A stretch of DNA of 64,000 nucleotides, taken from contig NC_134401.1 of NCBI RefSeq assembly GCF_050003625.1, positions 90,374,852-90,438,851 of the forward strand, read 5' to 3'. The DNA comes from Haematobia irritans (lineage: Eukaryota; Arthropoda; Insecta; Diptera; Muscidae). The translations under genes were made by a program, and so were the position numbers. Within the stretch, counting starts at the first letter, position 1, and each line of letters opens with the position of its first letter. Under the pieces are notes generated by a model. The model made no database searches. It was not told the origin of the DNA and saw only the letters and a program-made list of their open reading frames with translations. Below are positions 32,463 through 44,398 of this stretch, piece after piece.

Positions 32463-33271
32463 AAAATTTTGAGCACAATATTGTTTGGGAGAATTTTTTT
32501 TAAGCATATAATATTTTTGGGTGCAAATGCTTCCAAACATATTATATGTTCACATAATAACATATTGTTTTTTGGAAGACAACATTGGATGCACAAATAC
32601 AAAATGTTTGGAACTTAGACTACCTAAACATATATTGTTTAGACTAATATGCTTTCAAACATATTATATATTGGAAGAGATCAACAAATGTTTGGGCAAT
32701 ACCCAAAAATGTATATGCTTGAAGCAAAATATGTTTGGGAGTATATGTTACAGAAGCGAGTTTTTGTGAGGGTGTGGACAAATCAATATCAAATAAATTA
32801 TTCAAAAAGCTTCGGCTTCGTTTAATCGGCCTCTTGAGGCAGAAGGCCGATTATCGATTTTTGGCCGAATGCCGAAGCCGATGCTTCGGTCGAGCTATAT
32901 AACATATACTCCCAAATATATTCTGCTTCAAGCATATATATTTTCAAGAATTGTTTCAAACAAAAAATTGATTGTAGTATGCAAACACGTTACGTTTCAT
33001 CCAAAGCATACTATTTTTAGAGCCCAAATAGTTAATTCCAGTTTCGAATCACTTCAGCAATCTGCACTTTTATTGTGAGGTTGCTGAACTTTTAGATTTC
33101 ACAGTTATTGAATAGATGAAGTGAGAACTGTTCCATAAATGGAAAAGGCGTCATCCTGTGGGCTAATGTAATTATTTCATGCAATTATCTACGAAGAAAT
33201 GGAAAATAAATATTCTCTGAACTTTTTTTATTCTCTCTCTCTCAGAGAGAGACTCTGATGTTTCTAAACAT

Positions 33272-33480
33272 ACGCAGAAAAAAAAAATTCAATTAAAGTC
33301 TTAATTGAGTTTTAAAAAAATATTCACATACAAATTTTATTGATTCAACAAATTTAATTTAATTGAAACAAAAATCAATCACAAAAATTAATTTTTTAAT
33401 TGATGCTATCATTTCTGTGATTGAAGACATTACAATTAAAAATTAATTGGATCAATTAATTTCGTGATTGATATATATTT
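33272..33480 (-). mobile_element. AATT-family MITE
   Basis: The left end is CGCAGAAAAAAAAAATTC and the marker TTTCTGTGATTGAAGACAT is present. It abuts a G-family fragment, which follows without a clear border. Confidence 0.65.
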
Positions 33481-33856
33481 TCTTAATTGCAAAAAAACTT
33501 TAAACCAAAGATGCTAAATCTTCAAAATAAGTCTTAGCCTATATTTGAAGCGTTATCTTAAATCGAAAGATTCAATATTTCAGTTAACTTAAGGATGACT
33601 TCTTTAAATCAAAAATGTGTTTCCTTACTTTAAGGAAAATTTGTCATAGTTCAAAGACACACAAATTTAACGAAGGTACGCATATTTTCAAAATTTGTGT
33701 CCTAAATTTAATGACAAAATTTTTTGAAGCAAAGATTATAAACTATATTTTAATTAAAATCTCATTATTTTAAAGAAATTTGTCCTTAACATTTTCGCAT
33801 TCTGAAATTTAGGTTGCGTAATCTTTAATATCACGTAAATATTTTTCTCAGTGTAG
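33481..33856 (-). mobile_element. G-family element, left part
   Basis: This is the reverse complement of the left half of the G family. It ends at the terminus CACGTAAATATTTTTCTCAG followed by TGTAG. Confidence 0.6.
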
Positions 33857-35222
33857 GTTTTCGGTACAGTGTAACTGTAACAACACATGTCATAAATGTA
33901 TCTAATAAAACGAAAGGATTATTGCCTGCAGGCAGAGAAGAAACATAATCAGATCCTATTCGAAGAGCAATATCCCAGCCAGTATTGATGTGTCATTTTA
34001 ATTCAATCCATTGCTCAAGAACTCACTGTCAATGGTTTCAAATGAGGTATGCTCAGCTACAAATAAGCGGCCTCTTGCTCGGCTGATTTGCTTAAGGTTG
34101 CTACAAAAATTTGCCCGACATTTACCTTTTTTTCGTCCGAGGCATCCTTTGCTATCCAATAATTAAATTCTTTCTGATGATCTAAGAATCTCAAATTTTT
34201 TATTTGTAAACCATTTTCGGAGACATTTTTCACTGACTACACGCATGTTATCACTTTTTCATTGATAACATAAAAACTGACTATTTTTAATAATTTACAT
34301 GTGATTGGTGATTACAATCGATTGGTGATAACAATCTAGATTTATAGCTAATAGCAATTATACACGCAATTCAATCTAGCTTTAAAAAAGCTAAATTGGC
34401 ATCACTGATACCGAACTTCAATTGTATTTTCCACAATCACATTTCTTCTCTTCGTGGACCTTTAGATGTTTAATTATTTAAAATATTTCTCATATATGTT
34501 TACATCATCAATCCTATTTATATACTGTTGTAACTTAAAAAAAAAAATCTCGCATAATAGTCCAACCATATACTGTATGAACGATTTACAATCATGAATG
34601 TACGTGGGGGACATTCAGTTCTAAAGAATGAAAGTGGTTATACTAGCTGCGGTATATTAAAGAATGAATTACTTCCACAACAAGAACGTTGGCTGACCGG
34701 CCGGTTTGCTTAAAAGATAAATAACAATAAAACAAGGAGAATAGACATAGAGCAAATTGCATTCATTCTCTTACATACTAACTGCCAGCTAGAAACTCAT
34801 TCATAAATTCAACCACGCCATTGGGAGGTAAGTAAATCACACAGATACCGGGTAAAATTATAGCGGGAGAAATGCCCATGTGAGAATTAGGGAAAAACAA
34901 GAGAGACCGAATGAGAGAGATGGAAAATTAATAATCTTTCAATAACATACAGTGTGAAACCTCTCAAAGTGTTTTTCAAATTATAATGTTATAATTGTAT
35001 ATTTTATTAATTAAAAAACTCCTATTACAGTGAAATTGACATTTCACTATAGTTGGTAAGATTTCCTTACAACAAAAAGAGTAACAAAACTTTATCACAC
35101 AAGTTGTACTTGACGACCAAGCAGAATTCGTTGTATTTAAATCCAGTTTTTTTTTGAAAAGTCCTTAATGTAGGCCTTAGGAAATTCTAAATGAATTTTA
35201 TGTAAATGGAGCCATATATTTT
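33857..35222. other. Non-coding spacer
   Basis: No gene is supported. At 34230-34370 there are repeated TTGGTGATAACAATC-like words. The remainder is unassigned. Confidence 0.4.
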
Positions 35223-35712
35223 ACCTACCTCAAAAAAATCGCTTCTGTAACATATACCCCAAACACATTTTGCTTCAAGCCTATCTATTTTCTGGATTGG
35301 TGCAAAAAAAATATTGTTTGTATTGTTCAAACATATTATGTTTCACCTTAGGGCATACATTGGTAGTAAAAATTTTTAATGAAATTTTCTTTATGTGGAT
35401 GTAGTTTTTAAGGCGCCAATTGGTTACTTCCATTATTTTACTTGCAGCATACTCTCTAGGTCTCTCTTTCTAAACACATATATGTTTATAGGCTATTTGC
35501 AAATTAATATATGATTGCATCTAAGCATATTATATTTACAAACATTTTATGTCTCAAACATAATATGTTCTAACATATTAACATATATGTCCAAAACATG
35601 TTATGTTAGTTTATGAACATTATATGCTTGCACTCAAAAATATTGTGTTAAAAAATCTGAGTTCCAATTTTACACCCAAACATATGAAAAACAGTCTTTT
35701 TCGTCCGTGTAC
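35223..35712 (-). mobile_element. CATATG-family MITE, uninterrupted copy
   Basis: It runs from CCTCAAAAAAATCGCTTCTG to CAGTCTTTTTCGTCCGTG, about 490 bp. It supplies the empty-site sequence (CTGTAACATATACCCC) for the hAT-like insertion at 31509. Confidence 0.75.
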
Positions 35713-35812
35713 CTGCAGGACTTTCATCGATCATTCGAAATCCTGACGGCATTCTGACGGACCTACTAACAGAATCTAGATCTCCTGGAATATTTACTGC
35801 CTGCATTTGGAC

Positions 35813-36540
35813 TAGGGCGTCCAAATCCGACACCGGTTAAACGGTTAACCGAATTCAATTACGCAAGCCGAAACCCGATAGTGAAAAAATTGATAGTTTC
35901 GCTTAACCGCGAAAACCGGGTTTTGACCATTGGTTAACCGGTTTCTGAAGTTTCTATCTACTTAATAATATGTTTCTTCCGAAAGTCGAATTTTTTATGG
36001 AGAGATAAAGAAGATTAAAAACAAACTGACTACTTACAACACTTTTTCACTAAGTAGCACAAAATAATCTTTGACCACTCCACTTGACAATTTTGCATAT
36101 GTTCCATCGAAACGAAATTTTAGTCAAACGAACTTCCGCTTTGTTGTAAAATTCTTTCTTTGAGAGCAAATAAACCCGAATTTATTAGAAGCGTTGTGAC
36201 GATTGTCCCATTTTTAGTCCGACATCTGCCATAAGAAAACGAGTATTTCACTGTCATTTTTGATAAAAAAATAAACGAAATATTGTTGTTTTTTTATCAC
36301 ACTGGAAGTACAGCATGAATTAATCCTTAGTTTGTTTGTTAATTTTAGGACTTGTTAATTCTTTGCTTTTTGAATAAAGTGTTTAATTTTATGCTTAAAA
36401 CTTATTTTCACCAATTTTTCTATTTTCGGTGTTAACCGGTTTTGAGCAAAATAAAAACTCTAAAAACCGGTATTTAGCAAAAGTGGTATTTTCGGTTAAA
36501 CCGAAACCCGACTTAAATAACCGGTTATTTGGACACCCTA
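35813..36540. mobile_element. hAT-like element 1 with 8-bp duplication
   Basis: The ends are TAGGGCGTCCAAAT and the complement of TAGGGTGTCCAAAT. Flanking 8-mers are ATTTGGAC (35805-35812) and TTTTGGAC (36541-36548), 7 of 8 matching. Both subterminal regions are rich in CCGGTTAA words. At 728 bp and without a transposase frame, it is non-autonomous. Confidence 0.75.
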
Positions 36541-36960
36541 TTTTGGACCTCAAAACGAACACGAAAAATTAGTTCGTCATCCAAACGGCATTCCCACGCA
36601 GAATATCAGCTTTTTGACTAATCGCCTTTTTGTAAAGTCGAAGTCGAGCTTTTGTAACCTTCAAATCGGAAATATGTCTTTTGGACATTTTCAAACGTTT
36701 CGATAAACCGAAAATTGACAATTTCCGAAAAATCGACATTTTCATACTAAAAAAATAGAAAAGTTTACTTGTCGAAAGTTTGAAAACGTCGAAAATTCAA
36801 CTTTTTGATTCTCATTCATTCCAATCCCTATTGCAGACCCGCTAGAATATTTACTGTCTGTCCATGGGACTCAAAACGAACACGATAAAATTCGTCCGTC
36901 TGGAATGAAGGCAAGATAAATAATGGTGATTTCGTTTGGGAAAAAGTGTTGCATAGAAAT
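36541..36960. repeat. Flanking repeat with GTCGA-type words
   Basis: The hAT-like element lies in a sequence (GAATATTTACTGCCTG ... CTCAAAACGAACACGA) whose uninterrupted relative is at about 36843-36885. A TCGAAAAGT/GTCGAC-rich stretch (36640-36830) recurs at 59035-59170 and 59515-59625. Confidence 0.5.
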
Positions 36961-37050
36961 GTTAGGTTAGGTTAGGTGGCAGCCCGATGTATCAGGCTCA
37001 CTTAGACTATTCAGTCCATTGTGATACCACATTGGCAAACTTCTCTCTTA
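36961..37050 (-). mobile_element. SINE-A 3' end, 5'-truncated
   Basis: Reads GTTAGGTTAGGTTAGGTGGC, the hairpin segment GCCCGATGTATCAGGC, and GTCCATTGTGATACCAC, stopping at about 37050. A G-family right end (37051-37117) adjoins. Confidence 0.8.
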
Positions 37051-37117
37051 GAAATATTACAAAATCCTTAAGGGAATGTCAAAATCTTTGGATCTAAGTA
37101 AATTTTTTGAGTGTAGT
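37051..37117 (+). mobile_element. G-family right-end fragment
   Basis: Has TCAAAATCTTTGGATCTAAG then TTTTTTGAGTG. Only the terminus is present. Confidence 0.55.
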
Positions 37118-37500
37118 GGAAATTGTTAACTAAAACATGAACTAAAAATTAAATTGGATTTAATGCCCACTTTTTGTACATAATTTTATTTTCGAAGGAA
37201 ATTAATTTAAACAATTATTGTTTTAATTGAAATTGCTTCAATTACGAAACTGATAGTATCAATCACAGAATTAATTGAAAATTATAAATATTGATTTCTT
37301 CGGAACTTTCAATAAATTTTTTTTTGTTTTTTGGTCCAAACAGAAACAATTTAAATCTTTGACAATATACAAGTAGTACCACCTTTTTATATATTTATTT
37401 ATATTTGGGTATAAATACATTATAATAAAAAAGTTTTTTACTATGTTTGTGGTATATACATTAATATGTTACAATATGATATTTTTGGGTTTCCATAATA
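37118..37500. other. AT-rich; AATT and CATATG scraps
   Basis: AATT-like words occur at 37200-37310. A CATATG-like stretch (TATGTTACAATATGATAT) precedes the AAGT-1 element. No gene. Confidence 0.4.
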
Positions 37501-39171
37501 TTTATACCCTGCTCCACACTGTGGAACAGGGTATTATAAGTTAGTGCATATGTTTGCAACACCCAGAAGGAGACGAGATAGACACATGGTGTCTTTGGCA
37601 AAAATGCTCAGGGTGGGCTCCTGGGTCGATATAGCCATGTCCGTCTGTCCGTCTGTCCGTGAACACATTTTTGTAATCAAAGTCTAGGTCGCAGTTTTAG
37701 TCTAATCAACTTCAAATTTGGCCCAAGTACGTGTTTTGGCTCAGAATAGATACCTATTGATTTTGGAAGAAATCGGTTCAGATTTAGATATAGCTCCCAT
37801 ATATATCTTTCGCCCGATATGGACTAATACGGTCCCAGAAGCCAGAGTTCTACCCCAATTTGGTTGAAATTTTGCACAGGGAGTAGAATTAGTAGTGTAG
37901 TCAAGTGTGCCAAATTTTATTGAAATCGGTTCAGATTTAGATATAGCTCCCATATATATCGTTCGCCCGATTTACACTCATATGACCACAGAGGCCAATT
38001 TTTTGCTCCGATTTAGTTGAAACTTTGCACAGGGAGTAGAATTAGCATTGTAGCTATGCGTGCCAAATTTGGTTGAAATCGGTTCAGATTTAGATATAGC
38101 TGCCATATATAGCTTTCGCCCGATTTACACTCATATGACCACAGTGGCCAATCTTTTACTCCGATTTACTTGAAATTTTGCACAGGAAGTAGAATTAGCA
38201 TTGTAGCTATGCGTGCCAAATTTGGTTGAAATCGGTTCAGATTTAGATATAGCTCCCATATATAGCTTTCGCCCGATTTACACTCATATGACCACAGAGG
38301 CCAATTTTTTGCTCCGATTTAGTTGCAATTTTGCACAGGAAGTAGAATTAGCATTGTAGCTATGCGTGCCAAATTTGGTTGAAATCGGTTCAGATTTAGA
38401 TATAGCTCCCATATATAGCTTTCGCCCGATTTACACTCATATGACCACAGTGGCCAATCTTTTAGTCCGATTTAATTGAAATTTTGCACAGGGAGTATAA
38501 TTAGCATTGTAGCTATGCGTGCCAAATTTGGTTGAAATCGGTTCAGATTTAGATATAGCTCCCATATATAGCTTTCGCCCGATTTACACTCATATGACCA
38601 CAGAGGCCAATTTTTAACTCCGATTTAGTTGAAATTTTGCACAGGGAGTAGAATTAACGTTGTAGCTATTCGTACCAAATTTGGTTGAAATCGGTTTAGA
38701 TTTAGATATAGCTCCCATATATATGTTTTTCTGATTTTGACAAAAATGTTCAAAATACCAACATTTTCCTTGTTAAATCGCCACTGCTTAGTCGAAAAGT
38801 TGTAAAAATGACTCTAATTTTCCTAAACTTCTAATACATATATATCGAGTGATAAATCATAAATAAACTTTTGCGAAGTTTCCTTAAAATTGCTTCAGAT
38901 TTAAATGTTTCCCATATTTTTTTAATAACATTGTGTTCCACCCTAGTGCATTAGCCGACTTAAATTTTGAGTCTATAGATTTTGTAGAAGTCTATCAAAT
39001 TCTTCCAGATCGAGTGGTATTTAAATGTATGTATTTGGGACAAACCTTTATATATAGCCCCCAACACATTTGACGGATGTGATATGGTATCGAAAATTTA
39101 GATCTACAAAGTGGTGCAGGGTATAATATAGTCGGCCCCGCCCGACTTTAGACTTTCCTTACTTGTTTTTT
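37501..39171 (+). mobile_element. AAGT-1 element, copy A
   Basis: The left end is TATACCCTGCTCCAC, an imperfect hairpin with TGTGGAACAGGGTA. Next come 8-bp TCCGTCTG repeats, then 153-bp tandem units (gaaatcggttcag spaced at 38075, 38228, 38381, 38534, 38687). The right end is GTGGTGCAGGGTATAAT, hairpin GTCGGCCCCGCCCGAC, and CCTTACTTGT. No transposase or polymerase is visible, and the open frame at 37741-37953 is a repeat shadow. The class is unknown; hairpin-ended, TIR-poor structure leaves Helitron-type mobilisation possible. Confidence 0.8.
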
Positions 39172-40789
39172 ATAAACCAGCTCCTTTAACGGAGTAAGTG
39201 GTATAGGCTACGCTGCCCCTCCTTTCATATGTGCTCCCTTCATTTGGTTGCTAAATTCAATTTATTACTTTTTTCTATATTTTATCCACGTTATGCAATT
39301 TATCTGAACTAAAAAATTGTCAAATGCCAAGAAAAGATATGCAAAACAAACCATTTTGACCACAACTATTGGCACAAATATATATCTCAAACCCTTCTAC
39401 TCCTCCTCCTTCAATCTTCATAACAATGCACAATCAGAATAAACGATATTTGTAATGAAATATACAAAAAGCCTTACGCAGTGTTTGGAAAACCGCAAGG
39501 AAAGAAAAAAATAAAAAGAAATAAAAGAGCACAACATTAATCTCAGTCAGCCATAAAAGGAAAAATATGGAGCAAATGTGGGCGAGGTAACATGCTCAGG
39601 TCTATTTGGTTTGGTTTTTAAAAAGCGACCATACTTCAAAACCAACCAGCGACATATGCTGGATATATAAGTCTAAAGCGAAAAACAACGAAACATTGAA
39701 CATTTTCATATAAATCTCAAGCGAAAGCAATATCGAGATTATTTCAAATTATATCGGAAAAATTGCCCTTTGAAACATAGAAGAAACATGATTAAAACAT
39801 TTTCACGGCGATATATCTTTATGACGATGAATATTTGATTCACTTTTCAAAAGAACAGGGTTAACATTCGTGGCCTATATCAAATCTTATTTGAATATCG
39901 GATAGAAATTGCAACCTCCATCTTACGAAAAACAAACGGAATTTCAGTATGGAATATACCATTCCTAAATATACATTTAATTTTTATAATGTTGGCTAAA
40001 ATCTCCTCTGTTTATTACTCACATCTAACTATAATTTCAATGGCCATGAAGGCTTCAGTAATTTTTGTAGTTATGATGATGGTCTTTTGGTATAATTAAG
40101 TGATCAAGTTCCAATACAACAAATTGAAGAAGGGGAAAAAGACAACGCATTAATCTCAATTTCAGCAAAAAAAAAGTGAACAATTGTTTCAATAAACACG
40201 TATATATCTACTACTGTTTGTATGCGTATTGAACTGTACGTATGTATGGTATGTTCCATTATCACGATGGAATTGAAGTATTATTTCGTAGGTTCGAATA
40301 CTGCATGATGATGAAGTAAAAGTTTCTGTATTGAAGCAAAGTATTTGCTATGAATATTCGTAGCACATGTGCTGGAATATTGATGAGTGGGTTTGGGCAG
40401 TGGGTTAAGTATTGGATACTTCAATTTACTAATGTTATGTGGATGTACGTTAAAAAGTTATTTAATGCCATTTTGTTTGCTTTTGGCGAAATATTATTTT
40501 ACGATTTTGTTTCGATTTTTTTTCACTATGGGTTGAGAAGAGTTGCCAAGAGCAATAAATCTTTCGGGGTAGTTTCGTATACAACAAAATACAAATTGTT
40601 ATGCTACGAGGATCGGCCTTATGATTATTGAAAATCAACGCTACGTCAAAATATAGATATAGCGACTTTACGTTCCCCTTTCAATTCAGAATTGAGTTTC
40701 GATTATTAGCTGATGGGCTCCGTAACCAATGTTACGGATTTTCTTCTAATATTATTCTTATACTAAAAGTCTAATCTTGTAAATAAATA
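39172..40789. other. Non-coding spacer between AAGT-1 copies
   Basis: AT-rich, no element delimited. The 93-codon open frame at 40350-40631 has no recognisable domain. Confidence 0.4.
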
Positions 40790-40867
40790 AACTAGCATAA
40801 CATGTTTGCAACATATATGTTAATGTGTTAGAACATACGAGTATTATGTTTGGGACAAAGCATTTTT
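40790..40867. mobile_element. CATATG-family scrap
   Basis: Contains ACATATATGTTAATGTGTTA and ATTATGTTTGGGACAAA. It is cut by the AAGT-1 copy that follows. Confidence 0.55.
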
Positions 40868-42558
40868 TTATACCCTGCTCCACACTGTGGAACAGGGTAT
40901 TATAAGTTAGTGCATATGTTTGCAACACCCAGAAGGAGACGAGATAGACACATGGTGTCTTTGGCAAAAATGCTCAGGGTGGGCTCCTGGGTCGATATAG
41001 CCATGTCCGTCTGTCCGTCTGTCCGTCTGTCCGTCTGTCCGTCTGTCCGTGAACACATTTTTGTAATCAAAGTCTAGGTCGCAGTTTTAGTCTAATCAAC
41101 TTCAAATTTGGCCCAAGTACGTGTTTTGGCTCAGAATAGATACCTATTGATTTTGGAAGAAATCGGTTCAGATTTAGATATAGCTCCCATATATATCTTT
41201 CGCCCGATATGGACTAATACGGTCCCAGAAGCCAGAGTTCTACCCCAATTTGGTTGAAATTTTGCACAGGGAGTAGAATTAGTAGTGTAGTCAAGTGTGC
41301 CAAATTTTATTGAAATCGGTTCAGATTTAGATATAGCTCCCATATATATCGTTCGCCCGATTTACACTCATATGACCACAGAGGCCAATTTTTTGCTCCG
41401 ATTTAGTTGAAACTTTGCACAGGGAGTAGAATTAGCATTGTAGCTATGCGTGCCAAATTTGGTTGAAATCGGTTCAGATTTAGATATAGCTGCCATATAT
41501 AGCTTTCGCCCGATTTACACTCATATGACCACAGTGGCCAATCTTTTACTCCGATTTACTTGAAATTTTGCACAGGAAGTAGAATTAGCATTGTAGCTAT
41601 GCGTGCCAAATTTGGTTGAAATCGGTTCAGATTTAGATATAGCTCCCATATATAGCTTTCGCCCGATTTACACTCATATGACCACAGAGGCCAATTTTTT
41701 GCTCCGATTTAGTTGCAATTTTGCACAGGAAGTAGAATTAGCATTGTAGCTATGCGTGCCAAATTTGGTTGAAATCGGTTCAGATTTAGATATAGCTCCC
41801 ATATATAGCTTTCGCCCGATTTACACTCATATGACCACAGTGGCCAATCTTTTAGTCCGATTTAATTGAAATTTTGCACAGGGAGTATAATTAGCATTGT
41901 AGCTATGCGTGCCAAATTTGGTTGAAATCGGTTCAGATTTAGATATAGCTCCCATATATAGCTTTCGCCCGATTTACACTCATATGACCACAGAGGCCAA
42001 TTTTTAACTCCGATTTAGTTGAAATTTTGCACAGGGAGTAGAATTAACGTTGTAGCTATTCGTACCAAATTTGGTTGAAATCGGTTTAGATTTAGATATA
42101 GCTCCCATATATATGTTTTTCTGATTTTGACAAAAATGTTCAAAATACCAACATTTTCCTTGTTAAATCGCCACTGCTTAGTCGAAAAGTTGTAAAAATG
42201 ACTCTAATTTTCCTAAACTTCTAATACATATATATCGAGTGATAAATCATAAATAAACTTTTGCGAAGTTTCCTTAAAATTGCTTCAGATTTAAATGTTT
42301 CCCATATTTTTTTAATAACATTGTGTTCCACCCTAGTGCATTAGCCGACTTAAATTTTGAGTCTATAGATTTTGTAGAAGTCTATCAAATTCTTCCAGAT
42401 CGAGTGGTATTTAAATGTATGTATTTGGGACAAACCTTTATATATAGCCCCCAACACATTTGACGGATGTGATATGGTATCGAAAATTTAGATCTACAAA
42501 GTGGTGCAGGGTATAATATAGTCGGCCCCGCCCGACTTTAGACTTTCCTTACTTGTTT
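40868..42558 (+). mobile_element. AAGT-1 element, copy B
   Basis: This appears identical to copy A by eye except for three extra 8-bp TCCGTCTG units (24 bp). Offsets between the copies are 3,366 before and 3,390 after that point, with no other length change. The flanks differ, so it is not simply a larger segmental duplication. Confidence 0.85.
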
Positions 42559-42779
42559 TAATATAATTTTTTTTTATATTTTAAACATGGAAACATACAT
42601 TAATTTAGACCGAGAGAGTATAAAGAAAACCTAAAGATAGCGAATGATAGAGATAACGAAAGACATTTTACTAAGACTAAAAGTCCAACATGAAGGAATA
42701 TGTAAAACTTAAATGTTCGTGTTTGCTTGTTGACTTTTATATTTTGTTTATAAATAACTATGTGGAGTATAATATTCGA
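42559..42779. other. Non-coding spacer
   Basis: AT-rich; nothing recognised. Confidence 0.35.
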
Positions 42780-42973
42780 ATAAATTATTAACATATTTTT
42801 ATTTGTAATCCAACACAAGTATGTTTATTGCATTTTGCATTTTGGCGCCTTTTAAATATATATCTCTAAGGTGAAACATCATATGTTTGAACAATACAAA
42901 CAATATTTTCAGGATTTGTCCAAATAAAATATTGTTGTATATGTTACAAAAGCGATTTTTTAAGAGTGTGTAA
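42780..42973 (+). mobile_element. CATATG-family MITE end
   Basis: Ends in TATATGTTACAAAAGCGATT then TTTTAAGAGTGTG. Only the right portion is present. Confidence 0.65.
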
Positions 42974-43227
42974 GTACTTAGCATCACTGCAAAGTATCGC
43001 TTGTGGATGCGGATGTGACCACTGAACACTATTGGGTTGCATGAACTTTCGGACATGATGAAACTGATGGCATGATTAGTACCAGCTTTGCCCTTTCCAT
43101 AAAACAAACACAATCTTGAGACCATTCCCAAACAGAGTTTGATATTACTTAAGCTCAAAATGGGTCTACTAGTACACACAAGAGACCAGAAATATTCGAA
43201 ACACTGGACAGAAAATTGTTTTGTTTT
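42974..43227. other. Unassigned, moderately GC-richer segment
   Basis: A minus-strand open frame of 151 codons (42799-43254) crosses this segment and the MITE. No domain is recognised and half of it is MITE, so I do not call a gene. Confidence 0.35.
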
Positions 43228-43425
43228 TTTTCTGCAATCAATTAAATGATCCACCTAATTTTTAATTAAAATTTCTCCAGTCACAGAAGTTATATTATCT
43301 ATCAACAACGTCATGTAAAAAATTAATTGATATAATTAATTTTTGTGATTGATTTCTATGTTAATAAACAATTAGTTGAATCAATTAACATTTTAATTGA
43401 AAAAGTTTTGGTGATATTTTCTACG
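43228..43425 (+). mobile_element. AATT-family MITE
   Basis: Contains CAATCAATTAAATGATCCAC and AATTTTTGTGATTGATTTCT and ends in TTTTGGTGATATTTTCT. Confidence 0.6.
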
Positions 43426-43576
43426 CATTGAACGTGTTCGGAAGAAGGCGCAGGCTGTGTCATTGAACGCGGATGTTAAGGCTACAGTTTTCTACGATTC
43501 ACTAAGTGTAATCCACATTGAAGTTCCGGGAGTGAACGCACTGATGACGCATACGCAGAGAAGGAACATGACCACC

Positions 43577-43742
43577 CCAAACATGTTTCAAGAGAAAAAT
43601 GTTATTTTTAGGACGGTGAACATGGACCTTTTTTGTTGCAATAATTTTGTTTTCTCGGCAAACAGATATATAATTTTCGAGAAAATAACATGGTTCCGTA
43701 GTCACCGTCCTAAAATATCATTTTACTCTTAAAATAAGTCTG
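43577..43742. mobile_element. Foldback MITE, copy 2
   Basis: Related to 8959-9165: CCAAACATGTTTCAAGAG at the left, ACTCTTAAAATAAGTCTGG at the right, and AGGACGGTGAACATGG mirrored at about 43703. The overlapping open frames on both strands are by-products of the inverted arms. Confidence 0.7.
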
Positions 43743-44168
43743 GACTGATCTTATTCCTTCTCTGGGTGCTCTATTTGATAAAATTGATGCCAAAGTTTTG
43801 GGGAAAAATACACCTTTCAAGGAAAGAAGTGCTCATCCGCCATGATAACCACGATCTCACCATGGTCAAATTGGTCTACGAATTGCGGCACCGTTTTCCT
43901 ACTTTCATCTAGTGCGTTTCCTTTTTGGACCACACTTGTATAATAGGGGTTAAAAATTGATTTCCAACTATTTGTCAAAAGAAAATCGAAGAAAATACGA
44001 AACACATCTTTTCGATTTTCGACTGTAATCTGTATTTTTATTACCAAAAAGTAAAAATTGCGAAATAAAAGATCGAACGAACATCATCAAATAGAATCAA
44101 GAAGTTATATACCTGACTTCTCCAGTTATATGTGATACAATTATGACATAATTGACCTCGGGTTTATA
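43743..44168. other. Non-coding spacer
   Basis: The minus-strand open frame at 43817-44047 has no recognised domain. No element is visible. Confidence 0.35.
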
Positions 44169-44281
44169 AAGGGTGATTCTTTTGAGGTTAGGATTTTCAT
44201 GCATTAGTATTTGACAGATCACGTGGGATTTCAGACATGGTGTCAAAGAGAAAGATGCTCAGTATGCTTTGACATTTCATC

Positions 44282-44398
44282 ATGAATAGACTTACTAACG
44301 AGCAACGCTTGCAAATCATTGAATTTTATTACCAAAATCAGTGTTCGGTTCGAAATGTGTTTCGCGCTTTACGTCCGACAAATTTTGTTCAGCGATGA
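44282..44398 (+). pseudogene. Transposase N-terminal remnant (copy 1)
   Basis: The authentic-looking ATG at 44282 opens MNRLTNEQRLQIIEFYYQNQ, the start of the first helix-turn-helix DNA-binding domain. After ALRP the frame is broken by the deletion and stops 38 codons in. The catalytic part continues in another frame. Confidence 0.8.

Larger units (their letters stand above)
31813..32776 (+). mobile_element. CATATG-family MITE, inner copy
   Basis: It runs from CACGGATGAAAAAGACTG to ACAGAAGCGAGTTTTTGTG. The body has repeated CATATTATGTTTGGGA words. About 400 bp in the middle belong to a SINE-B and a LINE tail. Confidence 0.75.
31509..32897. mobile_element. hAT-like element 2, in a 10-bp duplication
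   Basis: The ends are TAGAGCTCGACCGAAGC and the complement of TAGCTCGACCGAAGC. TATAACATAT is repeated on both sides (31499-31508 and 32898-32907). Inside both ends are GCCGAAGCCGAT blocks. Most of its length is a nested CATATG MITE. hAT duplications are usually 8 bp, so the superfamily is tentative. Confidence 0.65.
31470..33070 (-). mobile_element. CATATG-family MITE, outermost layer of nest
   Basis: The left piece (31470-31508, AATCGCTTCTATAACATAT) and right piece (32898-33070, TACTCCCAAATATATTCTGC) are contiguous in the undisturbed copy at 35223-35712. The break is filled by a hAT-like element. Confidence 0.75.

Noticed and set aside
37741..37953. Conserved 70-residue protein duplicated at 41131-41343
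   Set aside because: Both lie inside the AAGT-1 repeats. The frame has stops in the neighbouring 153-bp units, so the conservation is that of the element.
42799..43254. 151-codon minus-strand open frame
   Set aside because: About a third lies in a CATATG MITE and the rest shows no known domain.
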